Shown piece after piece: positions 19,261 to 28,938 of a stretch of DNA of 64,000 bases (positions are counted from its first letter, which is position 1; each line of letters starts with the position of its first letter). Below the pieces are notes generated by a model. It searched no databases. It was given only the letters and a program-made list of their open reading frames with translations, and was not told where the DNA came from. A program made the position numbers and the translations under genes. Source of the DNA: Meira nashicola (Eukaryota > Basidiomycota > Exobasidiomycetes > Exobasidiales > Brachybasidiaceae); NCBI GenBank assembly GCA_001600355.1, contig BCJU01000001.1:6138013-6202012 (forward strand), written 5' to 3'.

Positions 19261-21013
19261 ATGGGAAGTATGACATTGCAATTACTACAAGAAATCATCG
19301 CAGTGGCGAATGAAATTCAGCAGACTTGCGATATCTCACCAACAAATATCCCTATAGCAGCCGACCCATCAACTTCTCAAAATTCAGATCTATGCCAACC
19401 AGAGTTCGAAAGTTTCTCGTATTCTTTCAAAGATCTCGGTATTTCCAGAGACTTGAAGAAGAACCTTGAGGCGATTTTTCAAAATGGATTGAAAAAGCTT
19501 AAAAATTCTTATGCAGCAGAGGTCCAAAAGGCCAATTTCATTTTTGTGGGAAGAAATTGCAAAGAAGAAGGTCAGAAGTTCCTTGAAGTCCTTCGCAAAT
19601 CAATGCTTGAAGAAGGTAATAAATTACATGATACATTGATGCAAGCTGTAATGGCAAAAATTAAGCATTTTGAATCCGAGATAGTCACACAAACTGACAT
19701 TGAAAGTTCAAGTGAATCTTCAGTCGCGCAAAAAGGTCATTCTCCACGCGCAATTGCCATTCTAGAGAAGGTTTTCTCTCAGACTACCAACATCAATCGA
19801 TCGGAAAAGCTTCAATTGGCAAAGGCATCCAAACTTGAGCCCCGCCAGGTTACCATTTGGGTGAGTATTACATTTCGCACTCGATACCTTTGATCGCAGC
19901 TGAACATTCTTCCCTCTCTTCCAGTTTCAAAATCGACGCAATCGAAAGCCAGCAGCTCAAGCACAGTCTGCACACCAGTCACAAAAGAAGAATTCCACTT
20001 TGATTCAACAACGCAAGCGCAAATTTGATGATTCAGAAGACAATGTTCCACAGACACCAAAGCAACGCAGAAGATTGTCTGAAAGGGACATTGCATCGCT
20101 CACCTCTCCAAGCTCTTTTAGGAACGAAACGCCTTCCTCTGCTTCAACATGTGATCGAAGCAGCAGCGTAGAACTGTTCGAAACTAGTCAAGTATCAACT
20201 CGATTGCATGGTGGCACTTCATGTGGAACAAGCTATGATGACAGCTTTTCTTCCTTTCAGAGCGAGGATTCCAGTCCACCAAGATCAACATTCGGCATGA
20301 ATTCATTCGATGATCAAATCGTTCGATTTACAAATGCAAAAAAGAATGGTAGAAGCGGAGACGACAAGAAAGATATGATGTTCAATGAGAATGGAGAGGT
20401 GGTACTCGACTGGGATGACTTAGAATTGAATTTGGACGATTTCAACGACAGCGTTTCCCAAGTAGCTACTCCGAACTTTACTTTTCCTACAGACAAACAA
20501 TTAGATGGAGTCGTTGGTGATGTTACATTCCCTAAAACGCATCAAGAGACAAACGATCTCATTTTGAGCTTTGCACGCCAGTTAGTTGAAGAAAATTACA
20601 GTGCACAACAAAATTTGGAGCAGGTACAAGAAAGTGAGGGATGGCAAGTTCAAGTATTCGATAGAATCTTCTTAGCAAAAGAACCAGAACAGGACATTAT
20701 TTCTTTAACTGATTTGCAAAGCTCACAAAGCTCAAATCCTAGTGGACCATCAACTTCGAATAGTACGCAAACATCTCCAAGATCAGGCACACCAACGAGC
20801 TTGTTCAATTTTGATTTTGAGGGTTTGGGTTTAAATGATATCATAGCATTCAATAACGAATCAATTCAACAAAATATTGATTCAATCAATCTATTCGCAC
20901 CAGATGAAATGCCCAATTTTGAACCGGCTACATCAGATATTCTTGGCTTGCTTTTCTCTCCAACACCAGCATCAGCATCAACAGACGCACAACTAATGGC
21001 ACCTCCAGCTTGA
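19261..21013 (+). CDS. HD2: HD2-class (bW-type) homeodomain mating protein, locus B
   Basis: Exon 1 is 19261-19860 and exon 2 is 19925-21013, with a 64-nt phase-0 intron; the product is 562 residues. The N-terminal region (LLQEIIAVANEIQQTC..., then long helices to about 150) is the expected partner-recognition part. The homeodomain is at about 158-208 (AIAILEKVFSQTTNINRSEKLQLAKASKLEPRQVTIW/FQNRRNRK); the intron falls exactly between Trp48 and Phe49 of the recognition helix. Basic patches follow (QQRKRKF, KQRRRL), then a long Ser/Thr-rich, acidic C-terminus that may be the activation domain. Intron retention would stop translation 11 codons after Trp48. It pairs with the divergent HD1. Confidence 0.9.
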
Positions 21014-21191
21014 CTCCATTTCAAGCCACAATTCCCCCCACTACTCTAGCCCGCACACGCAGTTCTCGCTTTCGACTTCTTTCTGTATATTTCTTACGCA
21101 TTTTGGCACTTTAATTGATTTTGTTCGCGCACGTTTGATTTTGCTTTGTTATTCTCTTCATGCTGTCATGGGAAGATTAAAAGAAGGATGA

Positions 21192-21200
21192 ACAAAGGGA
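21192..21200 (+). promoter_or_regulatory. ACAAAGGGA site, downstream of HD2, copy 1
   Basis: Exact PRE-type 9-mer 179 nt after the HD2 stop. First of three exact copies within 194 nt, all in the same orientation. Confidence 0.5.
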
Positions 21201-21299
21201 TGATTGGGCTGAAGTTCTGCATGCATTAGCGTAGCAACAACGCTCAGACCCCTTTGGTGCATAAACGTGCATATGAGTGACCAGATGCTAGTATTTTAG

Positions 21300-21308
21300 A
21301 CAAAGGGA
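21300..21308 (+). promoter_or_regulatory. ACAAAGGGA site, downstream of HD2, copy 2
   Basis: Exact PRE-type 9-mer in the same orientation as copy 1, 108 nt further on. Confidence 0.5.
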
Positions 21309-21376
21309 TTCGGCGTTTAATTAATACGCTTATCTTGAGCATTTTCTGGGTTAAGCTTGAAAAGCCGCAAACGCGA

Positions 21377-21385
21377 ACAAAGGGA
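21377..21385 (+). promoter_or_regulatory. ACAAAGGGA site, downstream of HD2, copy 3
   Basis: Exact PRE-type 9-mer in the same orientation. Two partial copies follow (ACAAAGGAG at 21414 and ACAAAGGAA at 21452), giving five related sites in about 270 nt. Confidence 0.5.
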
Positions 21386-22218
21386 TTGTAGCTAATCGGG
21401 CACAATTGTTCGAACAAAGGAGGCGGCGGCGGCGAATATCATATCGCATTAACAAAGGAAGGTTGTTATTCACTTTTAATAATGCCGCTCGTTTATTATT
21501 CATACGCCGCGCCTAGGATTTGACATGAATGAAGCGAATATCCGGTCAATTTACACACATTTAATTTTACAAGTTCTCCCGAATTCGAGCACTTTAAGTG
21601 ATTAGCTCTGAATTATGTCAGCAAATCCAATTTGGTGAACATTAATGCTCTGACATTGATAATCAGTCGAATTGAACTGCGGCACAGTAATGGTTGAGGA
21701 ACAGTTTTATTAGTATAGCTGTCAGCCCAATGTATAAAATCGGCATTATAATGGCTAACATGTTTACTTTCGCAGCTGTTTTGCTCGAATATGCCGCGCT
21801 GCGCATTTGGTGTAAAGAATGAGTGACATGCTGTGTATCGCGTATCATTGGCTGTGCCAGAATCACTCGTCAAATTAATTGCACGATCAAATGCTTAGCA
21901 AAAGTGAAACGAAGATGGACCACGGCCGGGATTCCATGTCTTAATGCCAATGACAATGTCTAGACTCGAAAATTTTATTCTTGAAATCATGCAATGCATC
22001 ATCAGTACTAACGGAAAAATTTAAAAGCGGGCGGTGAAGGGTTTTGCGTGAATTCTCAAGTGTGCGAAGCGTGTTCCGACATAAAAGAATAAAAGCTAGG
22101 TCAGACCCTTGTTTTTCCTTCCCTTCAAACCCAACCTACTTTCTTCTCTGTTTCTCCACTTTGACACATAGAATTCTCAATTAATTTTCAATCTTTCCGT
22201 TCAAGCATACACTAGACT

Positions 22219-22563
22219 ATGTCAAACGATTATGAATACTACTGCGAACATTGCTGTGAAAAATTCGATTCTTCCGAACTCGCATAAAGACATTTGTACG
22301 ATATGCAAATCAATGTAGATTTGACTCTTGGACACAAAGATTTCGTATTGGAGATCAAACGTGATCCTGAAACTTCAGGTGAGTGGAGCAAAGCAAGGTT
22401 TGATCAAAGAAGGCGGATATATGCTGATAACAGCTTCATTGATGCAGTTTTCACTTGCATATGGTCTTCGTGTGGCGCTGTCTTTTGTGATTCGGATACT
22501 GCTAAACGTCATGTGACACATTGTTCTGAACGACCAAAAGGACTTGAAGCTACCAACAGATGA
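22219..22563 (+). pseudogene. Small two-module cysteine/histidine gene, member 1, nonsense mutation
   Basis: Exon 1 is 22219-22378 and exon 2 is 22448-22563 (intron 69 nt, phase 1). Exon 1 reads YYCEHCCEKFDSSELA, then TAA at 22285-22287, then RHLYDMQI... and ...FVLEIKRDPETSG; exon 2 reads VFTCIWSSCGAVFCDSD...RHVTHC. All family landmarks (C-x2-C, H, RDP.T.G, C-x4-C, CD, H-x3-C) are intact around the stop. The stop replaces the position that is Gln (CAA) in several relatives, so one C-to-T change explains it. Splice sites look intact. It is either a very young pseudogene or carries a stop that is read through. Confidence 0.75.
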
Positions 22564-22844
22564 CACAACGTGCAAGATATCCACTGCTTTCTGCTATGCA
22601 ACTAGACTGCTCCTCGCATGGAACAATTCAGCAACATTATTTCTATCAATTACTCTCTCTCGATTTAAACCGGTGCTACGGTAGAATGTCTTCCGTAATC
22701 GCATTTAATGAATGAAAATCGCTACATCTTATTGACTGGAAAGGAGCCATAATTGAAAGTAGGATAGCATTCAGGATGTTGATAATGATGCTGTGTGCTG
22801 CATTGCTTTTACACCTCTGAATGTAATTGCCAGTTAATGATTCG

Positions 22845-23295
22845 TTAAGGATGGCAAGTATGACAGCAATCCCATCCTCTACCACAACCACGCCAACTAC
22901 CACAATCTGTTGGATCAGGACTGACAGGCCAACCTGTTGCTTGACATTGAGGATGTGGCAAACATTGGGTGCTAAACACAAAGGGGATAGAGATGACAAT
23001 TACAAAAGATTAGTTATTACTGATTATCTTGCTTTCTCACTTCTACTCACTATACAGGTTGACCTGGACCACAAATAGGAGCGGGAAATACATGAATTGT
23101 TCCGCAACAAATCATCCTTGGACCAAATGGATTTGTATTAGGTGGACAAAGGGTTGATTTGACTGGATATTGAGTTTCTGTCACAGGACAGTCTTGTGGC
23201 AAGGTCCATCTACGATTAGTGATATGAACCACACCTTCGACATTATATATAGTGGATGTAAGTAAGATAAAGATTATGATAAGGAAAGGGGGCAT
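22845..23295 (-). CDS. Secreted small cysteine-rich protein (12 Cys)
   Basis: Exon 1 is 23051-23295 and exon 2 is 22845-22971, with a 79-nt intron (GTGAGT...TTTAG, phase 2), giving 123 residues. The start is taken at 23295 because it opens directly into a signal peptide (MPPFLIIIFILLTSTIYNVEG); an ATG at 23319 adds 8 residues. The mature part has 12 cysteines: DC, LC, CC, IC, QC, QC, DC, GC, CC, C, and it ends HTCHP. The spacing is not that of a hydrophobin (no two CC pairs flanked in the standard C-CC-C-C-CC-C order). It is probably an extracellular, disulfide-rich protein, of effector or cell-surface type by analogy only. I recognise no family. Confidence 0.7.
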
Positions 23296-24823
23296 GTTGA
23301 TGGGAGTTTTGATGCCCATATTACCTGATGATTAGGGGAGAAGAAAGATTTAATTTTGGAGGGGGAGATTGGGGTGAATGGTACTTTTAAAAGTTGATCA
23401 TTTATACCACAAGTTTTAATCAGCTTCCCTATAAGTCTTCAAAAACAAAGAGACAAAGTTGCCCCTAGGAACTCCTTTCAAACGCATCTTCAAATATTCA
23501 GCCCATCAAATGATTTTCTCGGAGCCGCTAGTCGCATCGGAATCAGGTAAAAGACTGTTCAAGTTATTTCAGTCTCAGAAAGAAGATCAATTTCATTTAA
23601 ACATTGTCATGTTAGCAATCTCAATTCAGTTGGAGAGAAAATTAAACCTACTCTAACCATCCTGAGCTGTACAACAGTGAATCTCCGCAAACGCCCACAA
23701 TTATCGCCATCGTTTCCATTCACTGACGTTCTCCTGCAAATTTGTTCCAAAATGTACATAGTCCTGTGTAGTGTAGGAATGTGAATTGAAAGACAGTCTT
23801 TAGCATTGTTTGATCACAAACCAGCCGATTCACATAGAAGTAGTTGTATCAATTTGGATTAATAACGTCTTGAGTGTTCGTGGTAGTGCTATGAACGCGG
23901 AATGAACCAGATTGGCGGAAGTGATGATGAATTTTACCTTTGTGGTTCTTGCGAGGCGTCATAAAGCAGAGTTGATTGTTTTGTGAAACAATCTTTCATC
24001 GTTTCATCATTTATTGTACAGTCATACAATTGACATACGAAAAACGCAAATTTCTTGATGTTTATTTGATATTTCGATTTCATTATTGTTATGATATCAT
24101 TGTAGCTCTGATCAATCCCAAGGCGCCGCTAACATCTTCAATCTCCTCTCCAAACATTGCATATTGAATATACTGTCCGCATATTCTTTGCTTGTTTTAA
24201 GTTGTGTTGCTGCACTTCAATGTTAAAGTGACCAATCATGCTTGCTGTGCTGATGAAAAAGAGCTTTCTCGATACATTTGTAGCAATTTGTTTATGAATT
24301 TGCGTATTAGTAATATCGCCAAAGCTTGGTATGTGACGAAACCTTCATTTGGGCAAATTTGTTGTCACTTTGGATGATGTGACCGCAGTATTTTTCTGCA
24401 ATCGAAAGGATCATTGGCTAAATTGAATAGTACAACTCAGATGCACCAAATTCATTCTGATTACGGGAAGTTACGCCTATCAAAACAAGCCCCGTCTTGT
24501 ACAAAAGTTCACATGTGATACTTTTCGATTCCATCACAATCAAATAATTGATTAAGAACATTCGAAGAAGCTACCGAATAAGAACGCCATTTGTCATTCA
24601 GTGCAGATAGAAGAACTTGGAATGTTCCCCACTCTGATAAGATGTGATTGGGCTTCCTTCCTTTTCGATTCGCAATGCATTTACTCTGTAAAAGCAGCTT
24701 ACTGAAAGTGAACTTGCATTGGAATGAAAACTTATAAGCAACTTACTCGAACTGATGAATATATACACCTTTCTTCCAAGTCCCTTTCCTTCCTTTCCGT
24801 TTGCAAATCTTCAACGACATCTG
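23296..24823. other. Gene-poor stretch between Cys-rich gene and second small-zinc-module gene
   Basis: About 1.5 kb, A/T-rich. Short ORFs on both strands carry neither the C-x2-C/C-x4-C family landmarks nor signal peptides. Nothing is supportable. Confidence 0.5.
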
Positions 24824-25129
24824 ATGGCCAGGTACAAATGTGGGTTCTGTCTTGAAGAATCAGACTCAAACACATTCTACCAAAACCATATAGGTAATCA
24901 GACGATCAGTTTCCAATTCAGAAGCGGTTATTTTGTAACGATAGATAGGAATTCGGTCCATGTTTGTGAGTCAAAGATCGCATCCTACACGTTGCCATGT
25001 AAATTTCTGACCTTCGCTGCTCGTCAAGTCGTTTGTCCATGGGAAGATTGTATTCACCGAGATTGCAGTTCTGAAGAAATGATTCAACATATTCAACAAT
25101 GTGATTTCAAGCCAGATGAAGCACAATGA
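24824..25129 (+). CDS. Small two-module cysteine/histidine protein, member 2
   Basis: Exon 1 is 24824-24965 and exon 2 is 25029-25129, with a 63-nt phase-1 intron (GTGAGT...TCAAG) and 80 residues. Module 1 is KCGFCLEESDSNTFYQNHIG (C-x2-C-x12-H), then a beta-like stretch ISFQFRSGYFVTIDRNS. Module 2 is FVCPWEDCIHRDCSSEEMIQHIQQC (C-x4-C, RDC, H-x3-C). The unspliced frame is also open, so an intron-retained form would be translated through. No family is recognised; module 2 has the spacing of a C2HC zinc finger. It is 333 nt from member 3, in the same orientation. Confidence 0.75.
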   Translation: MARYKCGFCLEESDSNTFYQNHIGNQTISFQFRSGYFVTIDRNSVHVCESKIASYTLPCKFLTFAARQVVCPWEDCIHRDCSSEEMIQHIQQCDFKPDEAQ

Positions 25130-25461
25130 GTTTTGCTCGATCGCAATAAACACACAGCATACGTCATTTATCTTCGGCCCGTAATGGGCGTAAATGAGAA
25201 TTGTCTTATCTATTGAGCAAATTATCAGGCCACTTTCATCGAAAGGAAAAAAGATCAGCCTGTTTTGCAGCAAAAGATGAATGTAAGAACGGTCTTTCGG
25301 CTCGCGGAGTATGAAGTCGTGTACCTTGCACGCACGTCTTCAAAGCTTAGCGATACGCAACCGTGTGCCCGCATTTATTCGTTGCGCACGCTAAAAGAAA
25401 GAAGATCTTCCGCAAGATTTACTTTTTTTCATTTTACAACCGACTACTACATTTGATTGAG
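25130..25461. other. Spacer between members 2 and 3
   Basis: About 330 nt of promoter or terminator sequence between two same-strand members. Nothing else is seen. Confidence 0.5.
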
Positions 25462-25812
25462 ATGGCCTATCGTTGTTGGTATTGTGGCGAATCTTCAAAT
25501 AATTACTGCTTTTATCAACAGCATCAAGTCACTCCAAGCTTCACAGTTGACTTTCCTTCAGGCGATTCCGTCACTGTTTATCGAGCGTCCGATGATGATG
25601 GAGGATGTGAGTTTGATCAGATAAAGACAAGGACTTAGTAGTAATGGTCAACTGATGATGTTTTTTGGAATTCTCTCTCTTCTACAGACTTTGATTGCCC
25701 ATTTGAAGACTGCAGGCATCGATATTGCGATATAGAGGCTATGCGCTCACATGTCGAAGGATGCACTAAATGTCCATCAGAATATCTTGCTCGTAAAGCT
25801 GTTTTGATCTAA
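25462..25812 (+). CDS. Small two-module cysteine/histidine protein, member 3
   Basis: Exon 1 is 25462-25606 and exon 2 is 25688-25812, with an 81-nt phase-1 intron and 89 residues. Module 1 is RCWYCGESSNNYCFYQQH followed by FTVDFPSGDSVTVYRAS. Module 2 is YFDCPFEDCRHRYCDIEAMRSHVEGC. The intron sits at the same place and phase as in the other members. The small, neutral-to-acidic product has no signal peptide or membrane segment. Function unknown; zinc binding is inferred from Cys/His spacing. Confidence 0.78.
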
Positions 25813-26191
25813 AATTGGATCGAGGTCACTCATTTCAAATTAAACTCAAGCAAATACATCTTAATCGCCTTCAAATGAGATCCAACTCATAAGTAGGACA
25901 AAGAAAAGAGAATTACCTCAAAAATAGATATACCCGAGCAATAGTAACCTTTTGTTTTTCTGACTTAATGTCTGGTGGCAGTGTCAAAAAGTGAAACACA
26001 GCACCATGCAACATGGTCAAATAGCACAACCTCCATCCAACGTGATACGGAAGCCTACTTTTACTCAGAGTCGCGTATAAGTTGTATTCGATCTAGAGCA
26101 TACATTTCAATTACTGTCATAATGTTGACATATAAAGCAGTGTGAAAATGTTTTCTTTTTCAATTCCAATTCAATCGCAGTGTTGTCCGTC
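25813..26191. other. Spacer between members 3 and 4
   Basis: About 380 nt, A/T-rich, with a pyrimidine-rich leader before the next ATG. No gene is seen. Confidence 0.5.
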
Positions 26192-26521
26192 ATGTCATCG
26201 TATTCCACCTGTCCTGGCTGCAAAATCATTTCTTCAAATCCAGATTTTCGTCAAAATCACATCATCATGCAAAAGATTGAGATTTGGATTGATAATAGCT
26301 CACCGTTTGTTCTACATCGCGATCCAAAGACACATGGTGAGTATTATCATATACACGAAGAAAAGGAATCAGACACAATGTATGCGAATGAATGCTGAAG
26401 TAGTCTTGTATCAGAGTATGCTTGTCCGTTTGAACGTTGTCGTTGGTTTGATTGTGATGCTGAAAGGACAACAGTGCATGTATCCAAATGTCAACTTCGT
26501 TTTGGAGTGCTGAGGAGCTAG
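26192..26521 (+). CDS. Small two-module cysteine/histidine protein, member 4
   Basis: Exon 1 is 26192-26336 and exon 2 is 26415-26521, with a 78-nt phase-1 intron and 83 residues. Module 1 is TCPGCKIISSNPDFRQNHI, then IEIWIDNSSPFVLHRDPKTHG across the splice site. Module 2 is EYACPFERCRWFDCDAERTTVHVSKC. The R-D-P-x-T-x-G sequence before the intron is shared with members 1 and 7. An upstream TTG start was discarded. Confidence 0.78.
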
Positions 26522-27012
26522 ACTATCTACACGCGGACTTCATCATCATCTTGCCCTTTTCCTTTTTCCCTTGATCGATCGTCACCATTTCTTCAAATGC
26601 AAGCAAAGTATGCAAAGTCTAGACTGATTTTATGCACATGCTCAATCACGAATATTGCAAATTACGAAGATACTCTTCTGAATCGCATGATTGATATGTC
26701 TGACAGTGAGAAAGTGAATGAGTTTCGAGAATTCGAACAAACACGTAATTGCTACTTACAGCTGGTAGCGGTCCGGCACTCCTCATCTGACGAAGTCCAA
26801 GATCATCTTGCTTTCTGAGGATCATGACGGAAAATGCAAACTTTTGCATAGTTCTCTCAATAGTTTTATGCGCATTAAAACAGCAAGTTTTCTTCCATGC
26901 AAGTTAAGCAGTGTGGCTAAATGCGCATTGTGTGCGAATTTATGCTCTTTTTGGACTTGCATTTTCCAGCTGGCAGAATCTTATTCATCTTCCTGCACAA
27001 AACCATCATACA
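26522..27012. other. Spacer containing a degenerate family member
   Basis: About 490 nt between member 4 (plus) and member 5 (minus). Apart from the minus-strand remnant at 26646-26870, nothing is supported. Confidence 0.5.
26646..26870 (-). pseudogene. Degenerate small-zinc-module member
   Basis: The minus strand shows two pieces in family order. The first resembles the end of exon 1 (ENYAKVCIFRHDPQKA, compare VLHRDPKTHG). After an intron-like gap ending TGTCAG comes TYQSCDSEEYLRNLQYS, then a stop, close to FRSCDSMEFAQHFLYRC in member 5. The first C-x2-C module and the C-x4-C pair are not recognisable. Confidence 0.45.
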
Positions 27013-27351
27013 CTAATGGTCGTTTAGGCATATTCGGCGACGTATACAGCGATAAAGAAAGTGCTGAGCAAACTCCATCGAATCACAAGAACGGAAGGTG
27101 CAGTCTTGCCACGTACAATGAAATTCTACAGACGGAATCAGAACAATTAATTTGAACCAGAAAAAGACCTGAAAGTTCACTTTCCACTCACTCTTTGTCG
27201 CTGTATCGCGAAGGATGAAGATAGTGGGATAATATAAGCCATCATTGAAACAATGAATCAAGATTGTTTTGTCGAACACATGTTGTTTTTGCAAATCAAA
27301 CGTATCTAGAACAGAATGGCAAGAAGGACATAAGTGATTATTGATCATCAT
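27013..27351 (-). CDS. Small two-module cysteine/histidine protein, member 5
   Basis: Exon 1 is 27192-27351 and exon 2 is 27013-27125, with a 66-nt phase-1 intron and 90 residues. A second ATG lies one codon downstream. Module 1 is LCPSCHSVLDTFDLQKQHV with TILIHCFNDG...TIFILRDTATK. Module 2 is FHCTWQDCTFRSCDSMEFAQHFLYRC. As in members 2 and 4-10 the two Cys pairs are separated by the intron. First of three minus-strand members in this cluster. Confidence 0.75.
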   Translation of the reverse strand: MMINNHLCPSCHSVLDTFDLQKQHVFDKTILIHCFNDGLYYPTIFILRDTATKSEWKVNFQVFFWFKLIVLIPSVEFHCTWQDCTFRSCDSMEFAQHFLYRCIRRRICLNDH

Positions 27352-28032
27352 AATGCTTTAGGCTTTAAACAAGGAGTATGTGAATGGTGGAGTTCTCTCA
27401 AAGTGAACCATTTTGAAACTTTCCTATTTGAACTTTTGATAAAATCGTTCTCCCCCACTCTCATGATGCAAAGGCTGTGGTGACTTGTTGTCGGTGGTAA
27501 TCCGAACTGATATTCATAAATGGGAAGCTGGTTGGATCGTGCACAAATACGCCAATTACCCGCTCTTTTCCTTTTCATTCGATATTGCGGCTAGGTCATT
27601 ACTTTTTTCAAGCTCTTTTCGAATCACAAATTGCAACTGAAAACGAGCGGAAAGGAAATGTGCTTGGATTCGACACAGCTTTTGTGGACATGTCGGTCAG
27701 TGTTCGCTGTTTTAATCGGCTCAAATATCACGTTCATACGACAATCGAAGTAAAAATTACCCGCCAAGTTTGGCGCAAGATCAAAATTATTTGAAGGCGT
27801 TCGTTGATACCACAATATGTACAAAATGATGCTGGGGGAAGCTGCTTGTCTAATTACTTCGGTGAATGGAATTGAAGATAAGGAGAAAACTCCTCAAAGG
27901 TGACAAATGCCGTCCTGATTTATCCAACAAGTCGTGATTAAAAGTTTATATTGCCAAATTATGAAAAAGATGGTGCCGAAATTTGTGGCTTTTTTTTGCT
28001 ATGCAAGCCAGTCGCATAGAGAACGAAGGCGG
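27352..28032. other. Spacer between members 5 and 6
   Basis: About 680 nt. A plus-strand frame near 27585-27794 (ending LKYHVHTTIEVKI) vaguely recalls the module 1 tail but has no C-x2-C and no exon 2. No supportable gene. Confidence 0.45.
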
Positions 28033-28353
28033 CTAGTATCCAATACTCATTGGAGTTTTACGTGGACACATACTCATGACATGTTCGGAGAAGACCAGAG
28101 CATTGCATTCGCGATAGAAACAGAGAGGGTAAGGACATACGAACTCTTGGAAGAGATATCAGATCAGTTGCTTTTCTCATTTGTTTTTCAAGCATTACAT
28201 TGTTCACTTACCTCCTGTTTGCGGTCGACGATCAAGCTTCATGATGCATCCATTGGGAAAGTGAACATGAATGGAGTTATTCAAGATGTGATGATTAAGA
28301 AAATCGTCACTGAATCCAATACGACGGCAAGTAGGACACAAATGACCGTTCAT
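28033..28353 (-). CDS. Small two-module cysteine/histidine protein, member 6
   Basis: Exon 1 is 28212-28353 and exon 2 is 28033-28145, with a 66-nt phase-1 intron (GTAAGT...CCAAG) and 84 residues. Module 1 is HLCPTCRRIGFSDDFLNHHI then IHVHFPNGCIMKLDRRPQTG. Module 2 is EFVCPYPLCFYRECNALVFSEHVMSMC. Neither exon is long, so the gene is easily missed by ORF-length filters. Orientation is the same as members 5 and 7. Confidence 0.75.
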
Positions 28354-28938
28354 GTTGATTTTGAGAACAAAAGTAATGATTGTGGTGGCTTGGAGTGATT
28401 GTTTTTAAGATAAAGAGATGGGTGAAGTCATATTTCATGTCCTCAAAAAAGTGATTCTTTTTAAAATATGAAACGCGCTTCTCGCATCTTTTTTGAAATC
28501 TTCCCAACATCGGTCAGACTGATCTCCGTTTCCGAAAGTCGAAATATTCGGTCCGGTGAATAAAGGTTTGAGAGCAAATAAGCAGCAAGGCTTACAGCAA
28601 AGACATACCGGACCTTCTGAAAATCGATCCGATATGTGGCGCCCGTCTTCTCCATCTCCATCTGGAATCGTTAGTTCAACGTCTTATTTGACTTTTGGCA
28701 AGCGAGAAAGGGATGTCAATCGCTGTTTGATATGATACAGTGAAGGAGGTAAATAAGCTTTTGTCTGTTGCGTGCTGAGTCGTCAATTAATTTCGGTGCA
28801 TTTTTGTCAATTGGGGTTGGCAAGTCTGTTTATTGCTACAATGGTGCTGAGTTGAAATTTGAATTCGCTGGTGGGAAGAAATATAATGTTGCATTTGCGT
28901 CGCTGCACCACCTTTTTTATTTTGGATTGTTAGGCGTC
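28354..28938. other. Spacer between members 6 and 7
   Basis: About 585 nt. A minus-strand stretch (28461-28740) has a YHIKQ-like fragment and a GTATGT donor-like site, but the cysteine modules are absent. Nothing is supported. Confidence 0.45.

Larger units (their letters stand above)
21014..22218. other. Intergenic, HD2 to first small-zinc-module gene
   Basis: About 1.2 kb without a recognisable gene. It holds the cluster of ACAAAGGGA-type sites at 21192-21460 and the leader of the gene starting at 22219. No homeodomain, pheromone or receptor coding sequence is seen. Confidence 0.6.

Noticed and set aside
12000..23500. Pheromone precursor or STE3-type receptor gene near the homeodomain loci
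   Set aside because: No seven-helix receptor frame and no short ORF ending in a convincing CAAX box was found.
27585..27794. Possible extra small-family member on the plus strand
   Set aside because: It has a YHV..IEV-like stretch only; no C-x2-C, no phase-1 donor and no exon 2 module nearby.
28461..28740. Possible degenerate small-family member on the minus strand
   Set aside because: An HIKQ fragment and a donor-like GTATGT are present, but the flanking cysteine landmarks are missing and exon 2 has no match.
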